Below are positions 28,189 through 37,872 of a DNA stretch of 64,000 nucleotides, in pieces. Origin of the DNA: Streptomyces sp. NBC_01723 (lineage in GTDB: Bacteria; Actinomycetota; Actinomycetes; Streptomycetales; Streptomycetaceae); assembly GCF_036246005.1 (NCBI RefSeq), contig NZ_CP109171.1:7056001-7120000 (forward strand). Reading direction: 5' to 3'. The notes below the pieces were generated by a model. That model had not been told where the DNA came from. It searched no databases and was given only the letters and a program-made list of their open reading frames with translations. A program made the position numbers and the translations under genes. Positions within the stretch are counted from its first letter, which is position 1. The number at the start of each line of letters is the position of its first letter.

Positions 28189-28429
28189 TGTGCTGGCCCT
28201 TCTCAAGCTCTGCTCTTGGTTGCTGTATGCCGAGTAGTAGCGCTGTGCCAGTGGCACCGAGGTCGGCCTTCACCGAGACCCAGAGCGCAGCGCGGGCACC
28301 GACACCCATGAATTCTCCGAGTTCTGATCGCAGCGCGAGCTGGCCACCACCCGGTGTGACACTGAAGTGGTGACCGGCGATGAGGCACGTAGACGCACTC
28401 AGCAGCCTATGGAGGAGGGTCCCTCATGC
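28189..28429. other. Region upstream of the split aldehyde dehydrogenase
   Basis: No gene recognised; presumably holds the dehydrogenase promoter. I see no clear promoter boxes or repeats. Confidence 0.3.
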
Positions 28430-28598
28430 CGCTCTCCCGTTCAGCGCGCGTCGGGCTGCGCATTGCCGTTGAGGGACGAGCATGATCCGTGGCCGCTCGC
28501 CGAGAGCGGCCCCCCACACCTACCTGGCCTTTCTTGGACTCGCCGCCACCCTGAGCTCCTGCAAGCGACTCGTCCGCCTCGCCACATAGGACCCTGTC
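28430..28598 (+). pseudogene. IS5-family 3' remnant
   Basis: The short frame ARVGLRIAVEG near 28450 and YLAFLGLAATLSSCKRLVRLAT with a stop at ~28588 match, in order, two segments of the OrfB C-terminus of the IS5 element at 41447-42311 (KRIGVRIARKG and YLAFLGLAAALCCYKRL). The end TAGGACCCTGTC resembles that element's terminal repeat. Most of the element is deleted. Confidence 0.7.
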
Positions 28599-28601
28599 TT
28601 A

Positions 28602-29485
28602 TTGGCTCTAACAAAAGCTGCTGATCATGAGGCTGTCGGCCTCTCTGCTCGTATGTCTGGGCATGGGAAACCGTCAGTCGCGGCCGTGGATCGTGTCGGA
28701 TGAACTGTGGACGCTGGTCGAGCCGTTGTTGCCGAAGCCGGGTCCGAAGAAGGCCGAGGGCAGACCGCGGGTGCCGGACCGCCAGGCCCTGTGCGGGATC
28801 CTCTTCGTCCTGCACACCGGTATCCAGTGGGAGTACCTGCCCCAGGAACTCGGCTTCGGCTCGGGCATGACCTGCTGGCGGCGCCTGGCGGCCTGGAACG
28901 AGGCCGGCGTCTGGGACCAGCTCCACCAGCTGCTGCTGAACGAGCTGCGGTCGAAGAACCAGCTGGACTGGGAACGGGCGGTGATCGACTCCTCGCACGT
29001 GCGGGCCGCCCGACGGGGCCCAAAGCGGGCCGAGCCCGGCCGGCCGCGCACGCCCGGGCAGCAAGCACCACCTCATCGTCGACGGCCAGGGCATCCCGCT
29101 CGCGGTGTCCCTGACCGGCGGCAACCGCAACGACGTCACCCAACTCGAGCCGCTGCTCGACAAGATTCCCGCCGTCGCGGGCCAGGTCGGCAGACCCCGC
29201 CGACGCCCCGACGCACTCCTGGCCGACCGCGGCTACGACCACGACAAATACCGCCGCCTGCTCTGGCAGCGAGGGATCCGCCCCGTGATCGCGAAGAGAG
29301 GCGAGCCGCACGGCACTGGCCTGGGCACCTTCCGCTACGTCGTCGAGCGAACGATCGCCTGGCTCCACGGCTTCCGCCGCCTGCGCATCCGCTGGGAACG
29401 ACGCGACGACATCCACGAGGCCTTCCTCGGCCTCGCCGTCTGCCTGATCACCCACCGCCACGTCCGACGCCTTTGTTAGGACCTC
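28602..29485. mobile_element. IS5-family (IS427-like) element, copy 1
   Basis: Ends are GGCTCTAACAAAAG and the complement of CCTTTGTTAGGACC, imperfect inverted repeats. TTA flanks both sides (28599-28601 and 29486-29488), a typical IS427-group target duplication. A second, nearly identical copy in the same orientation starts at 63398. Confidence 0.9.
28663..29479 (+). CDS. IS5-family transposase in two frames (OrfA/OrfB)
   Basis: Frame 1 from ATG 28663 (MGNRQSRPWIVSDELWTLVEPL, GIQWEYLPQELGFGSGMTCWRRL, ERAVIDSSHVRAARRGPK) gives the N-terminal domain and first Asp. From about 29060 the protein continues in another frame (GSKHHLIVDGQGIPLAVSLTG, ALLADRGYDHDKYR, FRYVVERTIAWLHGFRRLRI) with the second Asp and the Glu, ending at 29479. 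The break lies at CGCCCGGGCAGC and is identical in copy 2, so it is either the normal frameshift signal of this element or an old shared mutation. Confidence 0.85.
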
Positions 29486-29488
29486 TTA

Positions 29489-30632
29489 CTGAGGATTTCG
29501 GGTTGTCGTCGGGTAGTGACGGCTGATGGCCCCTGCGGTATGCCGTTGGTGTGAGGTATCCGGAGGGTGGGGGCTTGACCGCTGAGCGGCGGGCCTTTCG
29601 TGAGGGGATCCGGCTTCAGGCCGGCGAGAGGTTCGCGGCGGGCGAGAAGACGGCGGCGATCGCGAAGGATCTGCGGGTGAGTGTGCGGTCGGTGGAGCGC
29701 TGGCGTCGTGCCTGGCGCGAGGGCGGCATGGAGGCCCTGCGCTCGGCGGGTCCGGCGAACTCCCCGACCGTCACAGACGCCCAGTTCGCCGTGCTCGAGG
29801 AAGAACTCGGCAAGGGGCCGGCCGTACACGGCTTCGAAGACGAACGCTGGACCCTGACACGGGTGCAGACGGTGATCCGCCGGCGTCTGCGGGTGAGCCT
29901 GTCGGTGGCGACGGTGTGGCGGCTGCTGAAACGGCACGGTTGGTCCTGGCAGGCACCCGCCCGCAGAGCACTCGAGCGCGACGAGCATGCGGTGGAGCTG
30001 TGGAAGAGGGAGGTGTGGCCGCAGGTAAAAGACTCGCGGCGGCGTCCGGTGCCTGGATCGTCTTCGAGGACGAGGCCGGCTTCTCGATGACCCCGCCCCG
30101 TGCCCACACCTGGGGCCGACGCGGACACACCCCCGTCATCCGCGTCCGCGGCAGGTCCCGCCGCCGGACTTCCATCGCCGCACTGTGCTGCTACAAACCC
30201 GGCGAGAAGAGCCGCCTCATCCACCGGCCCCGCGCTCACCTCCGCCTCAAGGGCGCACGCAAAAGCCTCTCCTGGCAGGACTACCGCGACCTCCTGGTCC
30301 GCGCACACCTCCAGCTCGACGGCCCGATCGTGGTGGTCTGGGACAACCTCAACACCCACCTGGCCACCGGGCTGAAGCAGTACGAGGCCGACCACGACTG
30401 GCTCACCACCGTCCGCCTCCCGCCCTACGCACCCGACCTCAATCCCGTCGAGGCCGTCTGGTCGCTGGTACGCAGGGCGATGGCCAACACCGCCTTCGAC
30501 ACATCCGCCGACCTCGACCGCACCCTTCGCCGCGAGTTACGCAGGATCCAGCTCCGACCCCACCTGGTCGACGGCTGCCTGACCGCCACAGGTCTGGCCA
30601 TCACCCCACCGACCCCGCCCTGAAAACCTCAG
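29489..30632. mobile_element. IS630-family element abutting the IS5 copy
   Basis: The inverted ends begin CTGAGG(A/T)TTTC. TA at 29487-29488 and at 30633-30634 is the target duplication. The left TA is part of the TTA duplicated by the neighbouring IS5 element, so the two insertions share a boundary. Confidence 0.9.
29551..30623 (+). CDS. IS630-family transposase, two frames joined by a -1 slip
   Basis: The first frame (to 30090) is the HTH half: LTAERRAFREGIRLQAGERFA, SVRSVERWRRAWREGG, SVATVWRLLKRHGWSW. The second (to 30623) is the DDE half: AWIVFEDEAGFSM, IVVVWDNLNTHLATG and YAPDLNPVEAVWSLVRR. They join by a -1 shift at GTAAAAGAC (A-run 30027-30030), the kind of run used for programmed frameshifting in IS630 elements. 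All three catalytic residues are present, so it may be active. Confidence 0.88.
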
Positions 30633-30633
30633 T

Positions 30634-31700
30634 AGTACTCCAGGAGCGGTTCGTGTTCTGAGGTGCGTTTTCGGTAGTGGCAGCGGCGGGCGACGGCCTG
30701 GCGGTGTCTTCTCCAGGTCGACCACTTCAGTGCGTGGGTGACGGGGGCGCGGTTGGCTCGTGGGTAGGGCAGGAGAGTGTCCAGGAGTCGCCGGATTTCT
30801 GCCACGGTGAGCGGGACGAGGGCTGATCCGTTTCTGCAGCCCCCTTTGCGGCCTGGCCGCCGGCCCGGGGTCGTGCTGCGAGTGCGGTCAGAACGGCATG
30901 GGCGAGCATGGCCAGGTGATGTGCCGATACCAGCCGAGATAGCGGCGGACCTCGTACTCGTCCTGGCCGCATTCGTTCTTCGCGGCCTGGAAGCACTCCT
31001 CGATCGCCCAGCGGGAGCCGGCCACCTGGGCCAGTTCAGTGATCTCAACACTCACCGGGGCGTAGGCCAGGTAGTAGGCCACCTCTTCAGGGTCGGACAG
31101 GCTGCGGCGGGCCATCACCCAGCGGTGATGGGTCGGCGGGTCGGGGTCGAAGATGATGTTGGCGGGCAGCTTGGCCCCGGCCCAGTCGTAGATCCGCGGA
31201 CCCTTTGCCCCGTCACCGCAGGACAGTTGCTGCCAGGCATCACCAGGTGCTTCGTCGATGAGCTGGTCGATGCGCCAGATGCCCGCAAGGGACTTGATCT
31301 GCTGCGACTTGGGCACTGCCACCACATAGCCGATGTCGAGTTGCTCGAGCAGGCGGCGGAAGTGCCAGTCCTGCCCGTAGGCCTCATCCGCAGTGACCCA
31401 CGTGGCGGGCAAGCCGGTGGCCAGGCAGCGGCGGACGATGTTGCGGGCCATCTCTCCCTTGGTCGCGAAGCCGCGTTCGTCGGGGATCTTCGCCGCCCGG
31501 CAGCGGTCGCGGTCGGAGGTCCAGGCTTTGGGCAGGTAGAGCTCCCGGTCGACCAGGGTCCGGCCCGAGCGGGTGGCGTAGGCGGCGAACACCCCGATCT
31601 GGCAGTTGTCGATCTTTCCCGAGGTGCCGGTGTACTGCCGGCCAACCCCGGCCGAGGCGGTCCCCTTCTTGATGAAGCCGGTGTCGTCGATGATCAGCAC
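30634..31700 (-). pseudogene. IS701-family transposase, truncated and frameshifted
   Basis: The minus-strand frame starts at VLIIDDTGFIKKGTASAGVG and continues through YTGTSGKIDNCQIGVFAAYA, TWVTADEAYGQDWHFRRLLE and RWAIEECFQAAKNECGQDEYE (DDE-type residues). It then breaks twice: LAMLAHAVLTALAARPRAG and LVPLTVAEIRRLLDTLLPYP occur in other frames before the stop near 30630. The N-terminal ~100 residues are missing, cut at ~31700 against an IS21 fragment. Confidence 0.88.
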
Positions 31701-32400
31701 TCCGCCTGGTCGAGCGCCAGGTCCTGATCGTCCGCGACCACGTCCTGGCCGGGCGGGCCTTCTCCTGCGTCGAGGAGATGGACGCCGCGTTCACGGCCTG
31801 GGTGCCCAAGCGCCGGGCTCAGGTCCACACAACCCACCCCGAAGTGATCGGACATCGCGCCGCCCGGGATCACGCGGCTCTCAAAACGCTGCCGCCGGCC
31901 CCGTATCTGGTCGCCGAACGGCACCTGCGGCCGGTCGGCAAGGACTGTCTGGTCGCCTTCGCGGGCAACCTCTACTCGGTGCCCGCCCGCAAGGTCCGCC
32001 CCCGCCAACTCGTCGAGATCCGAGCCACGAAGTCCCAGGTCACGCTGCACTCCACCGCTCCGGACGACCGCGGCGAAACTCTGCTGGCCATGCATGAGCG
32101 GGCCGTCGGCCGTGGAGTGCGTGTCGTGGAGGAAGCGCACTGGGACGGGCTGCCCACCGGCAAAAGCCGCCGGACAACCACCGGCGAGGTCCCTGTCCAA
32201 CCGCGTCACAACCGTCCCTCGGGTGAGGAGGCCGGACCGTTGCAGGCCCTGCTGAACCGGGCCGAGGCCGCCTGCGTCGAGGTCGGCCGCAGGCCGTTGT
32301 CGGTCTATGACGAGCTGGCCGGGACCCGCCCCTTCACCACCGGACACGTCGCTGCGGTACGGACGCCGAACACTCACGCCTCATCCAACGACCGTCAACA
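31698..32400 (+). pseudogene. IS21-family IstA transposase, C-terminal fragment
   Basis: The plus-strand frame reads VERQVLIVRDHVLAGRAFSC..., AFTAWVPKRRAQVH, ARDHAALKTLPPAPYLVAER, VGKDCLVAFAGNLYSVPARK and RQLVEIRATKSQVTLHS. This is the C-terminal Mu-transposase-like domain of IstA. The N-terminal HTH and catalytic core are gone, as is IstB. The frame dissolves after TRPFTTGHVAAV near 32360. Confidence 0.85.
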
Positions 32401-33039
32401 GCACCAGTCACAAAACCATCCCAGAACACCAACTACCTGGATCAGATGCCCTCAAGTGGCGGTTCGTAAGGCGATGTTCGTTTCGTTTCCGGCTGAGGTT
32501 GGAGCAGCGCACACGGACCCGGCGGCTGACCGCGCGGGCAAGCCAAGTCCGCCGGGAACAGGTGGGCAGGGGCGGCCGGCGAATCGGTGGCGGCCGTCGC
32601 GACTGGGGCCACCTCGGTCAGTACCGGCACGCTGTCCAGCCCTCGGTCGTCCATGGGGCAGAGCACGCGTGTGACATCGGCGAGGCCGTCGCATGGGCCC
32701 CGGGGCCGGTTGATCGCCCAGCCGTCCGAGGACCGGCTTGGGTGGCAGGGCTGCGGGGGGCGGCCGTAGACCTCCAGAATTTGCGGCAGCTCGCCGCTCT
32801 CCTCCTCGCCTTGGGGCCATCCGCAGCCGGGCCGAGGTTGCTGCGCCTTCACGCCGAACCTGGTGGCGGCGGAGACCCCCTCCAGGGCGGATGTGGCGTC
32901 AGCGGTATCACCTCCCCGGCGCCAGTGCGCTCCACAAGGGGGGATCGCCAGGCCGTGGCTACCTTCGAAGACACACGTTAGAAACGAGGCAGAACATGCC
33001 GCTTGGCGCGGCAAACCTTTCCAGGCTGGAGGACATCGC
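32401..33039. other. No convincing gene (between the IS21 remnant and a gene fragment)
   Basis: About 640 bases. Long open frames exist on both strands, but none shows a recognisable motif, a ribosome site or a protein-like composition; they look like GC-rich open frames. The left part may be further IS debris. Confidence 0.4.
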
Positions 33040-33177
33040 ATGACAGAGACGGCGGAAGCGTTGGTCGCGAAGGCACGTGCGGCAAGGCCGGTGCTGGCCG
33101 CACATGCGGAGGAGTTGTTGAGCGTACGAAGGCATTCGATCAGGAGAAACGTGCAGCTTCCCCCATGGGGGTGGTGA
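33040..33177 (+). pseudogene. N-terminal fragment, possibly acyl-CoA dehydrogenase/flavin hydroxylase-like
   Basis: ATG 33040 follows a strong GGAGG at 6-7 bases. The product begins MTETAEALVAKARAARPVLA and continues HAEELLSVRRHSI, then stops after 45 residues. The opening resembles the first helix of group D flavin monooxygenases and acyl-CoA dehydrogenases (repeated Ala-Arg with AHAEE), but the rest is missing. A truncated gene start, family uncertain. Confidence 0.4.
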
Positions 33178-33268
33178 CCGGCAGATCGCACATGCCGCTC
33201 CACCCGTACCCCGAACGCCACCTCGGGTCGGCCATGCCATTGATAAGCCCACAGTTGATGGAAAGTCG

Positions 33269-36200
33269 GTGAAGTCGGTGTCATTGACACCTGTAACCAA
33301 CGGCTCGGTCTCCCCCGCGATCTTGGCTACCGTGCGCGACCACGCCACCGGTCTGCCGCGGGCTGTCACCGCCGTGATGGAGGGGTACGCCAACCGCCCC
33401 GCCCTAGGTGAGCGGGCCCGCGAGTCGGTGACCGACGCGGCGACCGGCCGGACCGAACTGCGGTTGCTGCAGCATTACACAACCGTCAGTTACGCCGAGC
33501 TGTGGGAGCGGGCCGGCGCGGTCGCGGCCGAGTGGGCAGCGGACGCAGAACGACCGGTGCGCGAAGGTGACTTCGTCGCCGTCTACGGGTTCACCAGCGT
33601 CGACTACACGGTGCTCGACCTGGCCTGTCTGCGAGCCGGCGCGGTCTCGGTGCCGCTCCCATACAGCCCCTCGCTGGGCAAGTTGAAGCCAATCGTCGCG
33701 GAGTCCGCGCCACGCATTCTCGCAACCAGCATCGAATCCATCGACACAGCCGTCGAGTTGGCACTCTCCGCGCCATTGCGGCCACGCCTTGTCGTGTTCG
33801 ACTTCCACCCGGAGGCGGACGAGGAGCGGGAGCGGCTTGAGGCCGCCCGGGTGCGGCTAGCGGACGCCGGGGACACGGCCGTCGAGGCGCTGAGCGCCGT
33901 CGTCGCGCGCGGCCGGACCCTGCCGACGCCGGTCACGCCCGAGGCTGCGGAGGGCAACCCGACACGGCTACTGACCTACACTTCCGGCAGCACGGGCGCA
34001 CCCAAGGGCGCGATCTACACGGACAGCATGGTCCAGAGCCTGTGGGCGGGCTGGTTCGCGCCGAAGGGCGACGCGTCGCCGGTCACCATGGGCTACTTGC
34101 CAATGAGCCACATCGCGGGGCGAGCGTCGCTGTACATGACGCTGGTCCAGGGCGGCACGGTGTACTTCACAGGCCTCAGCGACATGTCGACGCTGTTCGA
34201 CGACATGCGCGAGGCCCGTCCGACTCAACTGCTGCTGGTGCCGCGGATCTGCGACATGCTCCTCCAGGAGTACCAGAGCCGATCGACGCGCAGGGCCGGG
34301 GAGTTTGCGGACCCCGACGCGCTCGACAAGGCCGTCAAGTCGGAGCTGCGGGAGGAGTTCGTCGGCGGCCGGGTGCGCGACGTCCTCTGCGGCAGCGCAC
34401 CGATCGCGGGAGAGCTGAAGCGGTTCTTGGAGTCCTGCCTGGAGCTGTCGCTTCGGGACGTCTTCGGCTCGACCGAGACGGGCCCTATCCTGATCGACGG
34501 GCAGGTCGAGCGGCCCCCGGTCATCGAGTACAAACTGGCCGACGTCCCCGAACTCGGCTACTACATCTCGGACGTGCCGCATCCGCGCGGTGAACTCCTG
34601 ATCCGCGCAGAGACGATCACCCCCGGCTACTACAAGCGGCCGGACGTGACAGCTTCGGTCTTTGACGCGGACGGTTTTTACCACACCGGCGACATCATGG
34701 CCGAGACCGCCCCGGACCAGTTGGTCTACCTCGACCGCCGCAACAACGTACTCAAACTGGCCCAGGGGGAGTTCGTCACCGTCTCCCACCTGGAGACCAC
34801 CTTCGCCGCCAGCCCCCTGATCCGGCAGATCTACGTCCACGGCAACAGCGAGCGCGCGTATCTCCTAGCGGTCATCGTCCCCACCGAGGACGCCCTCGCG
34901 CAGGCCGGTGGTGTCAGGGAGCTCAAGCCTCTGCTTGCCGCATCCCTCCAAGAGATCGCCCAGTACGCCGAGTTGGAGCCGTACGAGATCCCGCGCGACT
35001 TCCTCGTCGAGACCGAGCCCTTCAGCACGGCGAACGGACTCCTCTCCGAGGTCCGCAAGAACCTGCGCCCCAGTCTTAAGGACCGTTATGGTCATCAACT
35101 GGATTCCCTGTACGAGGAGTTGGTGAGTGGCCGGGAGGAGGCACTGTGCGCGCTGGGTGCGGCGGGCCCCGATCAGCCGGTGTTCGAGGCGATCCGTGCA
35201 GCGGCGAGCGCGCTGCTCGGCTGCCCCGCCTCCGAGCTGCGGCCCACCGCACGCTTCACCGATCTCGGCGTCGACTCGCTGTCGGCGTTGTCCTTCTCGC
35301 AACTGCTGTGGGACGCCTTCGCCGTGGAGGTGCCGGTCGGCGTGTTGCTCAGCGCGGGCAACAACCTCCAGGCGGTCGCGGACCACATCGAGGCGGCCCG
35401 TGCCGGCACCGCCGGGCGCCCGTCGTCCGCGTCGGTGCACGGCGCGGATGCCACCGAGGTGCGCGCGGACGAGCTGACGCTGGAGAAGTTCCTCGACGTC
35501 ACGACCCTGGGCAATGCCCGCCCCGCTTCCGGCGTCGTCCCGCACACCGTGTTGCTGACCGGCGCTAACGGCTACCTCGGCCGGTTCATGTGCCTGGACT
35601 GGCTGGAGCGCCTGTCGGCAACCGGCGGTCGACTGATCTGCCTGATACGAGGCCGCGACGACGCCGACGCCCGCCGTCGGCTAGACGCCGCACTCGACAG
35701 CGGTGACCAGCAGCTTCTCTCCCGTTATCAGGAGTTGGCGGATAGACATCTTGAGGTGCTGGCCGGCGACATCAGCGAGGAGCGGCTCGGGCTCGACGAG
35801 GACACCTGGAAGCGGCTCGCCATGGACGTCGACGCCATCTTCCACCCCGCGGCGCTCGTCAACCACGTCCTGCCCTACGAGCATCTCTTCGGCCCGAACG
35901 TCGTCGGTACCGCCGAACTGATCCGACTGGCCCTGACCGGCAAGGTCAAGCCGTTCACCTACCTCTCCACGGTCGCCGTGGCAGGCGGTCTCGATCCGGC
36001 CCGGCTCGACGAGAGCGCCGACATCCGCGAGGCGAGCGCCGCCCGCGCGCTGACCGACGGAGACGTATCCGGGTACGCCACCAGTAAGTGGGCCGGCGAG
36101 GTACTGCTACGCCGCGCGCACGAGGAACATGGACTCCCCGTCACCGTTCTGCGCTCCGACATGATCCTGGCCCATCGCAGGCACGCAGGCCAGTTGAACG

Positions 36201-36730
36201 TCCCCGACATGTTCACGCGGCTGCTGTTCAGCATCCTCACCACGGGGATTGCGCCGGCGTCGTTCTACCGCCCTGATGCCGACGGCGAGCGGGTGCGGGC
36301 CCACTACGACGGGCTGCCGGGTGACTTCGTCGCTGAGGCCGTCAACACGCTCGGCGGCGCGGGTGCCACCGGTTACCGGACGTACAACGTGGTCAACCCG
36401 CACGACGACGGTGTCTCGCTGGACACCTTCGTGGACTGGCTCATCACAGCCGGGCACCCGGTCAGTCGTATTGCCGACTACGACGAGTGGTTCGCCCGCT
36501 TCGAGACGGCCCTGCGGGCCCTGCCGGAGGCACGACGGCAGTACTCGCTGCTGCCATTGCTGCACACCGTCCGTCGGCCCGGCGAGCCGTTGAACGGTTC
36601 GACGATCCCGGCGGTGCGGTTCACGGAGGCGGTGCGGAAAGCAGGGCTCGCGGATGGGAAAATCCCCCAAGTGGAAGCGCAGTTGATCGAAAAGTACGCG
36701 GCGGACCTGCGGTTGCTCGAACTGATCTGA
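33269..36730 (+). CDS. car: Carboxylic acid reductase (adenylation-PCP-reductase)
   Basis: 1,153 residues, full length. Adenylation domain ~1-640: LLTYTSGSTGAPKGA (P-loop), DVFGSTETGPILIDG, YHTGDIMAE, and LYLDRRNNVLKL-like hinge YLDRRNNVLKLAQGEF. Carrier domain ~650-730 with FTDLGVDSLSALS (phosphopantetheine Ser ~670). Reductase domain ~755-1153 with LLTGANGYLGRFM (NADPH fold) and YATSKWAGEVLLRRA (Tyr-x3-Lys). The enzyme reduces carboxylic acids to aldehydes using ATP and NADPH and needs a phosphopantetheinyl transferase, which is not encoded nearby. GTG 33269 follows GGAAAG. It is flanked by debris on both sides but is itself intact. Confidence 0.95.
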   Translation: MKSVSLTPVTNGSVSPAILATVRDHATGLPRAVTAVMEGYANRPALGERARESVTDAATGRTELRLLQHYTTVSYAELWERAGAVAAEWAADAERPVREGDFVAVYGFTSVDYTVLDLACLRAGAVSVPLPYSPSLGKLKPIVAESAPRILATSIESIDTAVELALSAPLRPRLVVFDFHPEADEERERLEAARVRLADAGDTAVEALSAVVARGRTLPTPVTPEAAEGNPTRLLTYTSGSTGAPKGAIYTDSMVQSLWAGWFAPKGDASPVTMGYLPMSHIAGRASLYMTLVQGGTVYFTGLSDMSTLFDDMREARPTQLLLVPRICDMLLQEYQSRSTRRAGEFADPDALDKAVKSELREEFVGGRVRDVLCGSAPIAGELKRFLESCLELSLRDVFGSTETGPILIDGQVERPPVIEYKLADVPELGYYISDVPHPRGELLIRAETITPGYYKRPDVTASVFDADGFYHTGDIMAETAPDQLVYLDRRNNVLKLAQGEFVTVSHLETTFAASPLIRQIYVHGNSERAYLLAVIVPTEDALAQAGGVRELKPLLAASLQEIAQYAELEPYEIPRDFLVETEPFSTANGLLSEVRKNLRPSLKDRYGHQLDSLYEELVSGREEALCALGAAGPDQPVFEAIRAAASALLGCPASELRPTARFTDLGVDSLSALSFSQLLWDAFAVEVPVGVLLSAGNNLQAVADHIEAARAGTAGRPSSASVHGADATEVRADELTLEKFLDVTTLGNARPASGVVPHTVLLTGANGYLGRFMCLDWLERLSATGGRLICLIRGRDDADARRRLDAALDSGDQQLLSRYQELADRHLEVLAGDISEERLGLDEDTWKRLAMDVDAIFHPAALVNHVLPYEHLFGPNVVGTAELIRLALTGKVKPFTYLSTVAVAGGLDPARLDESADIREASAARALTDGDVSGYATSKWAGEVLLRRAHEEHGLPVTVLRSDMILAHRRHAGQLNVPDMFTRLLFSILTTGIAPASFYRPDADGERVRAHYDGLPGDFVAEAVNTLGGAGATGYRTYNVVNPHDDGVSLDTFVDWLITAGHPVSRIADYDEWFARFETALRALPEARRQYSLLPLLHTVRRPGEPLNGSTIPAVRFTEAVRKAGLADGKIPQVEAQLIEKYAADLRLLELI

Positions 36731-36742
36731 CACGCGCGGGGG

Positions 36743-36871
36743 TTATTGGTAGTCGGGGGCCAGGACCAGCAGCGCACCGTGCAGCTCGGCGAGGAGCGGT
36801 TGCCATCCGGCGCCGCCGGTGCACGTCCAAGCTGGGATCTGCCGATCGCGGGAGAGGCGCTGGTCGCTCAT
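36743..36871 (-). pseudogene. Truncated small protein
   Basis: 42 residues, MSDQRLSRDRQIPAWTCTGG then AGWQPLLAELHGALLVLAPDYQ and a stop. The segment after Gly-Ala-Gly-Trp resembles the start of a conserved actinobacterial/phage small-protein family that normally runs on past Pro-Asp-Tyr, so this looks cut short. Function unknown. Confidence 0.4.
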
Positions 36872-36914
36872 GGCCCCATCGTGGTCCTGAACCGTTCCGG
36901 GTTCGGTAGAGACT

Positions 36915-37858
36915 TCAGATTGTGGTTGTGACCTGGGGTTCCGCGGTCGCGAGGTAGTAGTTGGTCTCGTATTCGACTGGTGGGATGTGTCCGATCTCAC
37001 CGTGGAGTCGGCGGTGGCAGAACCAGTCGATCCACTCGGCAGTGGCGAGTTCGACCTGGGAAAGCGTCTTCCATGGATGTCGGGGTTTGATCAGCTCGGT
37101 CTTGAACAGGCCGATCGTGCTCTCCATGAGGGCGTTGTCGTAGGCGTCGCCGACCGAGCCGATCGAGGCCGCGATGCCGGCGGCGTCCAGGTGCTCGGCG
37201 AGTCGGAAACTCGTGTATTGCGACCCGGCATCGGAGTGATGTATCAACTCACCCCCGTTGATGAGGCTGTTCGTCGCGGTCGCGTTGCCACAGGGCCATG
37301 TCCAGGGCGTCCAGGACGAGCTGTGTCTCCTTCGACAGGGCGGCGGACCAGCCGACGATCCGGCGGGAGAAGGTGTCCACGACGAACGCGACGTAGACGA
37401 CTCCCGACCAGGTGCTGACGTGGGTGAAGTCGGCAACCCAGCAGCGGTTCGGGGCCGGCGCGACGAAGTTGCGGTCCAGCAGGTCTGGCGCCCGCTCAAC
37501 GGAGCTGCCCGCCATCGTGGTGACGACCTTCTTCCCGCGCACGGCGCCGGTGACGCCGAGCTCGCGCATGAGGCGTTCAACGGTGCACCGGGCCACGATA
37601 TGGCCCTGGCGGTGCAGCTCACGCCAGACCTTCCTGGCCCCGTAAACACGGTAGTTGGACTCGACGATCTGCCGGATGAGCGGCTTCAGCTCGGCGTCGC
37701 GGACGGTGCGGGCCGACGGGGCCTGGAGTCGTTTGTGGTGGGCGTAATAGGTGGAGGGGGCAATCTTGCAGTCGTGCACGGTGAGCACGTGGCAGATCGG
37801 CTCGACACCGCCGAAGCGGGCCCGGTGCTCGTCGATGAACGTCACGAGCGTGTGTGGC
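36915..37858 (-). pseudogene. IS3-family OrfB, separated from OrfA and frameshifted
   Basis: The first part reads FIDEHRARFGGVEPICHVLT, STYYAHHKR, YRVYGARKVWRELHRQG and RCWVADFTHVSTWSG (first Asp). Near 37255 the frame changes, and HHSDAGSQYTSFRLAEHLDA and NALMESTIGLFKTELIKPR (second Asp and Glu) continue in another frame to 36915. It lost its OrfA link through the IS110 insertion and also carries an internal frameshift. Confidence 0.88.
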
Positions 37859-37872
37859 CGGTCGAGCTCGGC

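Noticed and set aside
32442..33290. Minus-strand 282-codon frame upstream of the carboxylic acid reductase
   Set aside because: No recognisable motif and no ribosome site; it overlaps the plus-strand fragment at 33040 that has a strong GGAGG.
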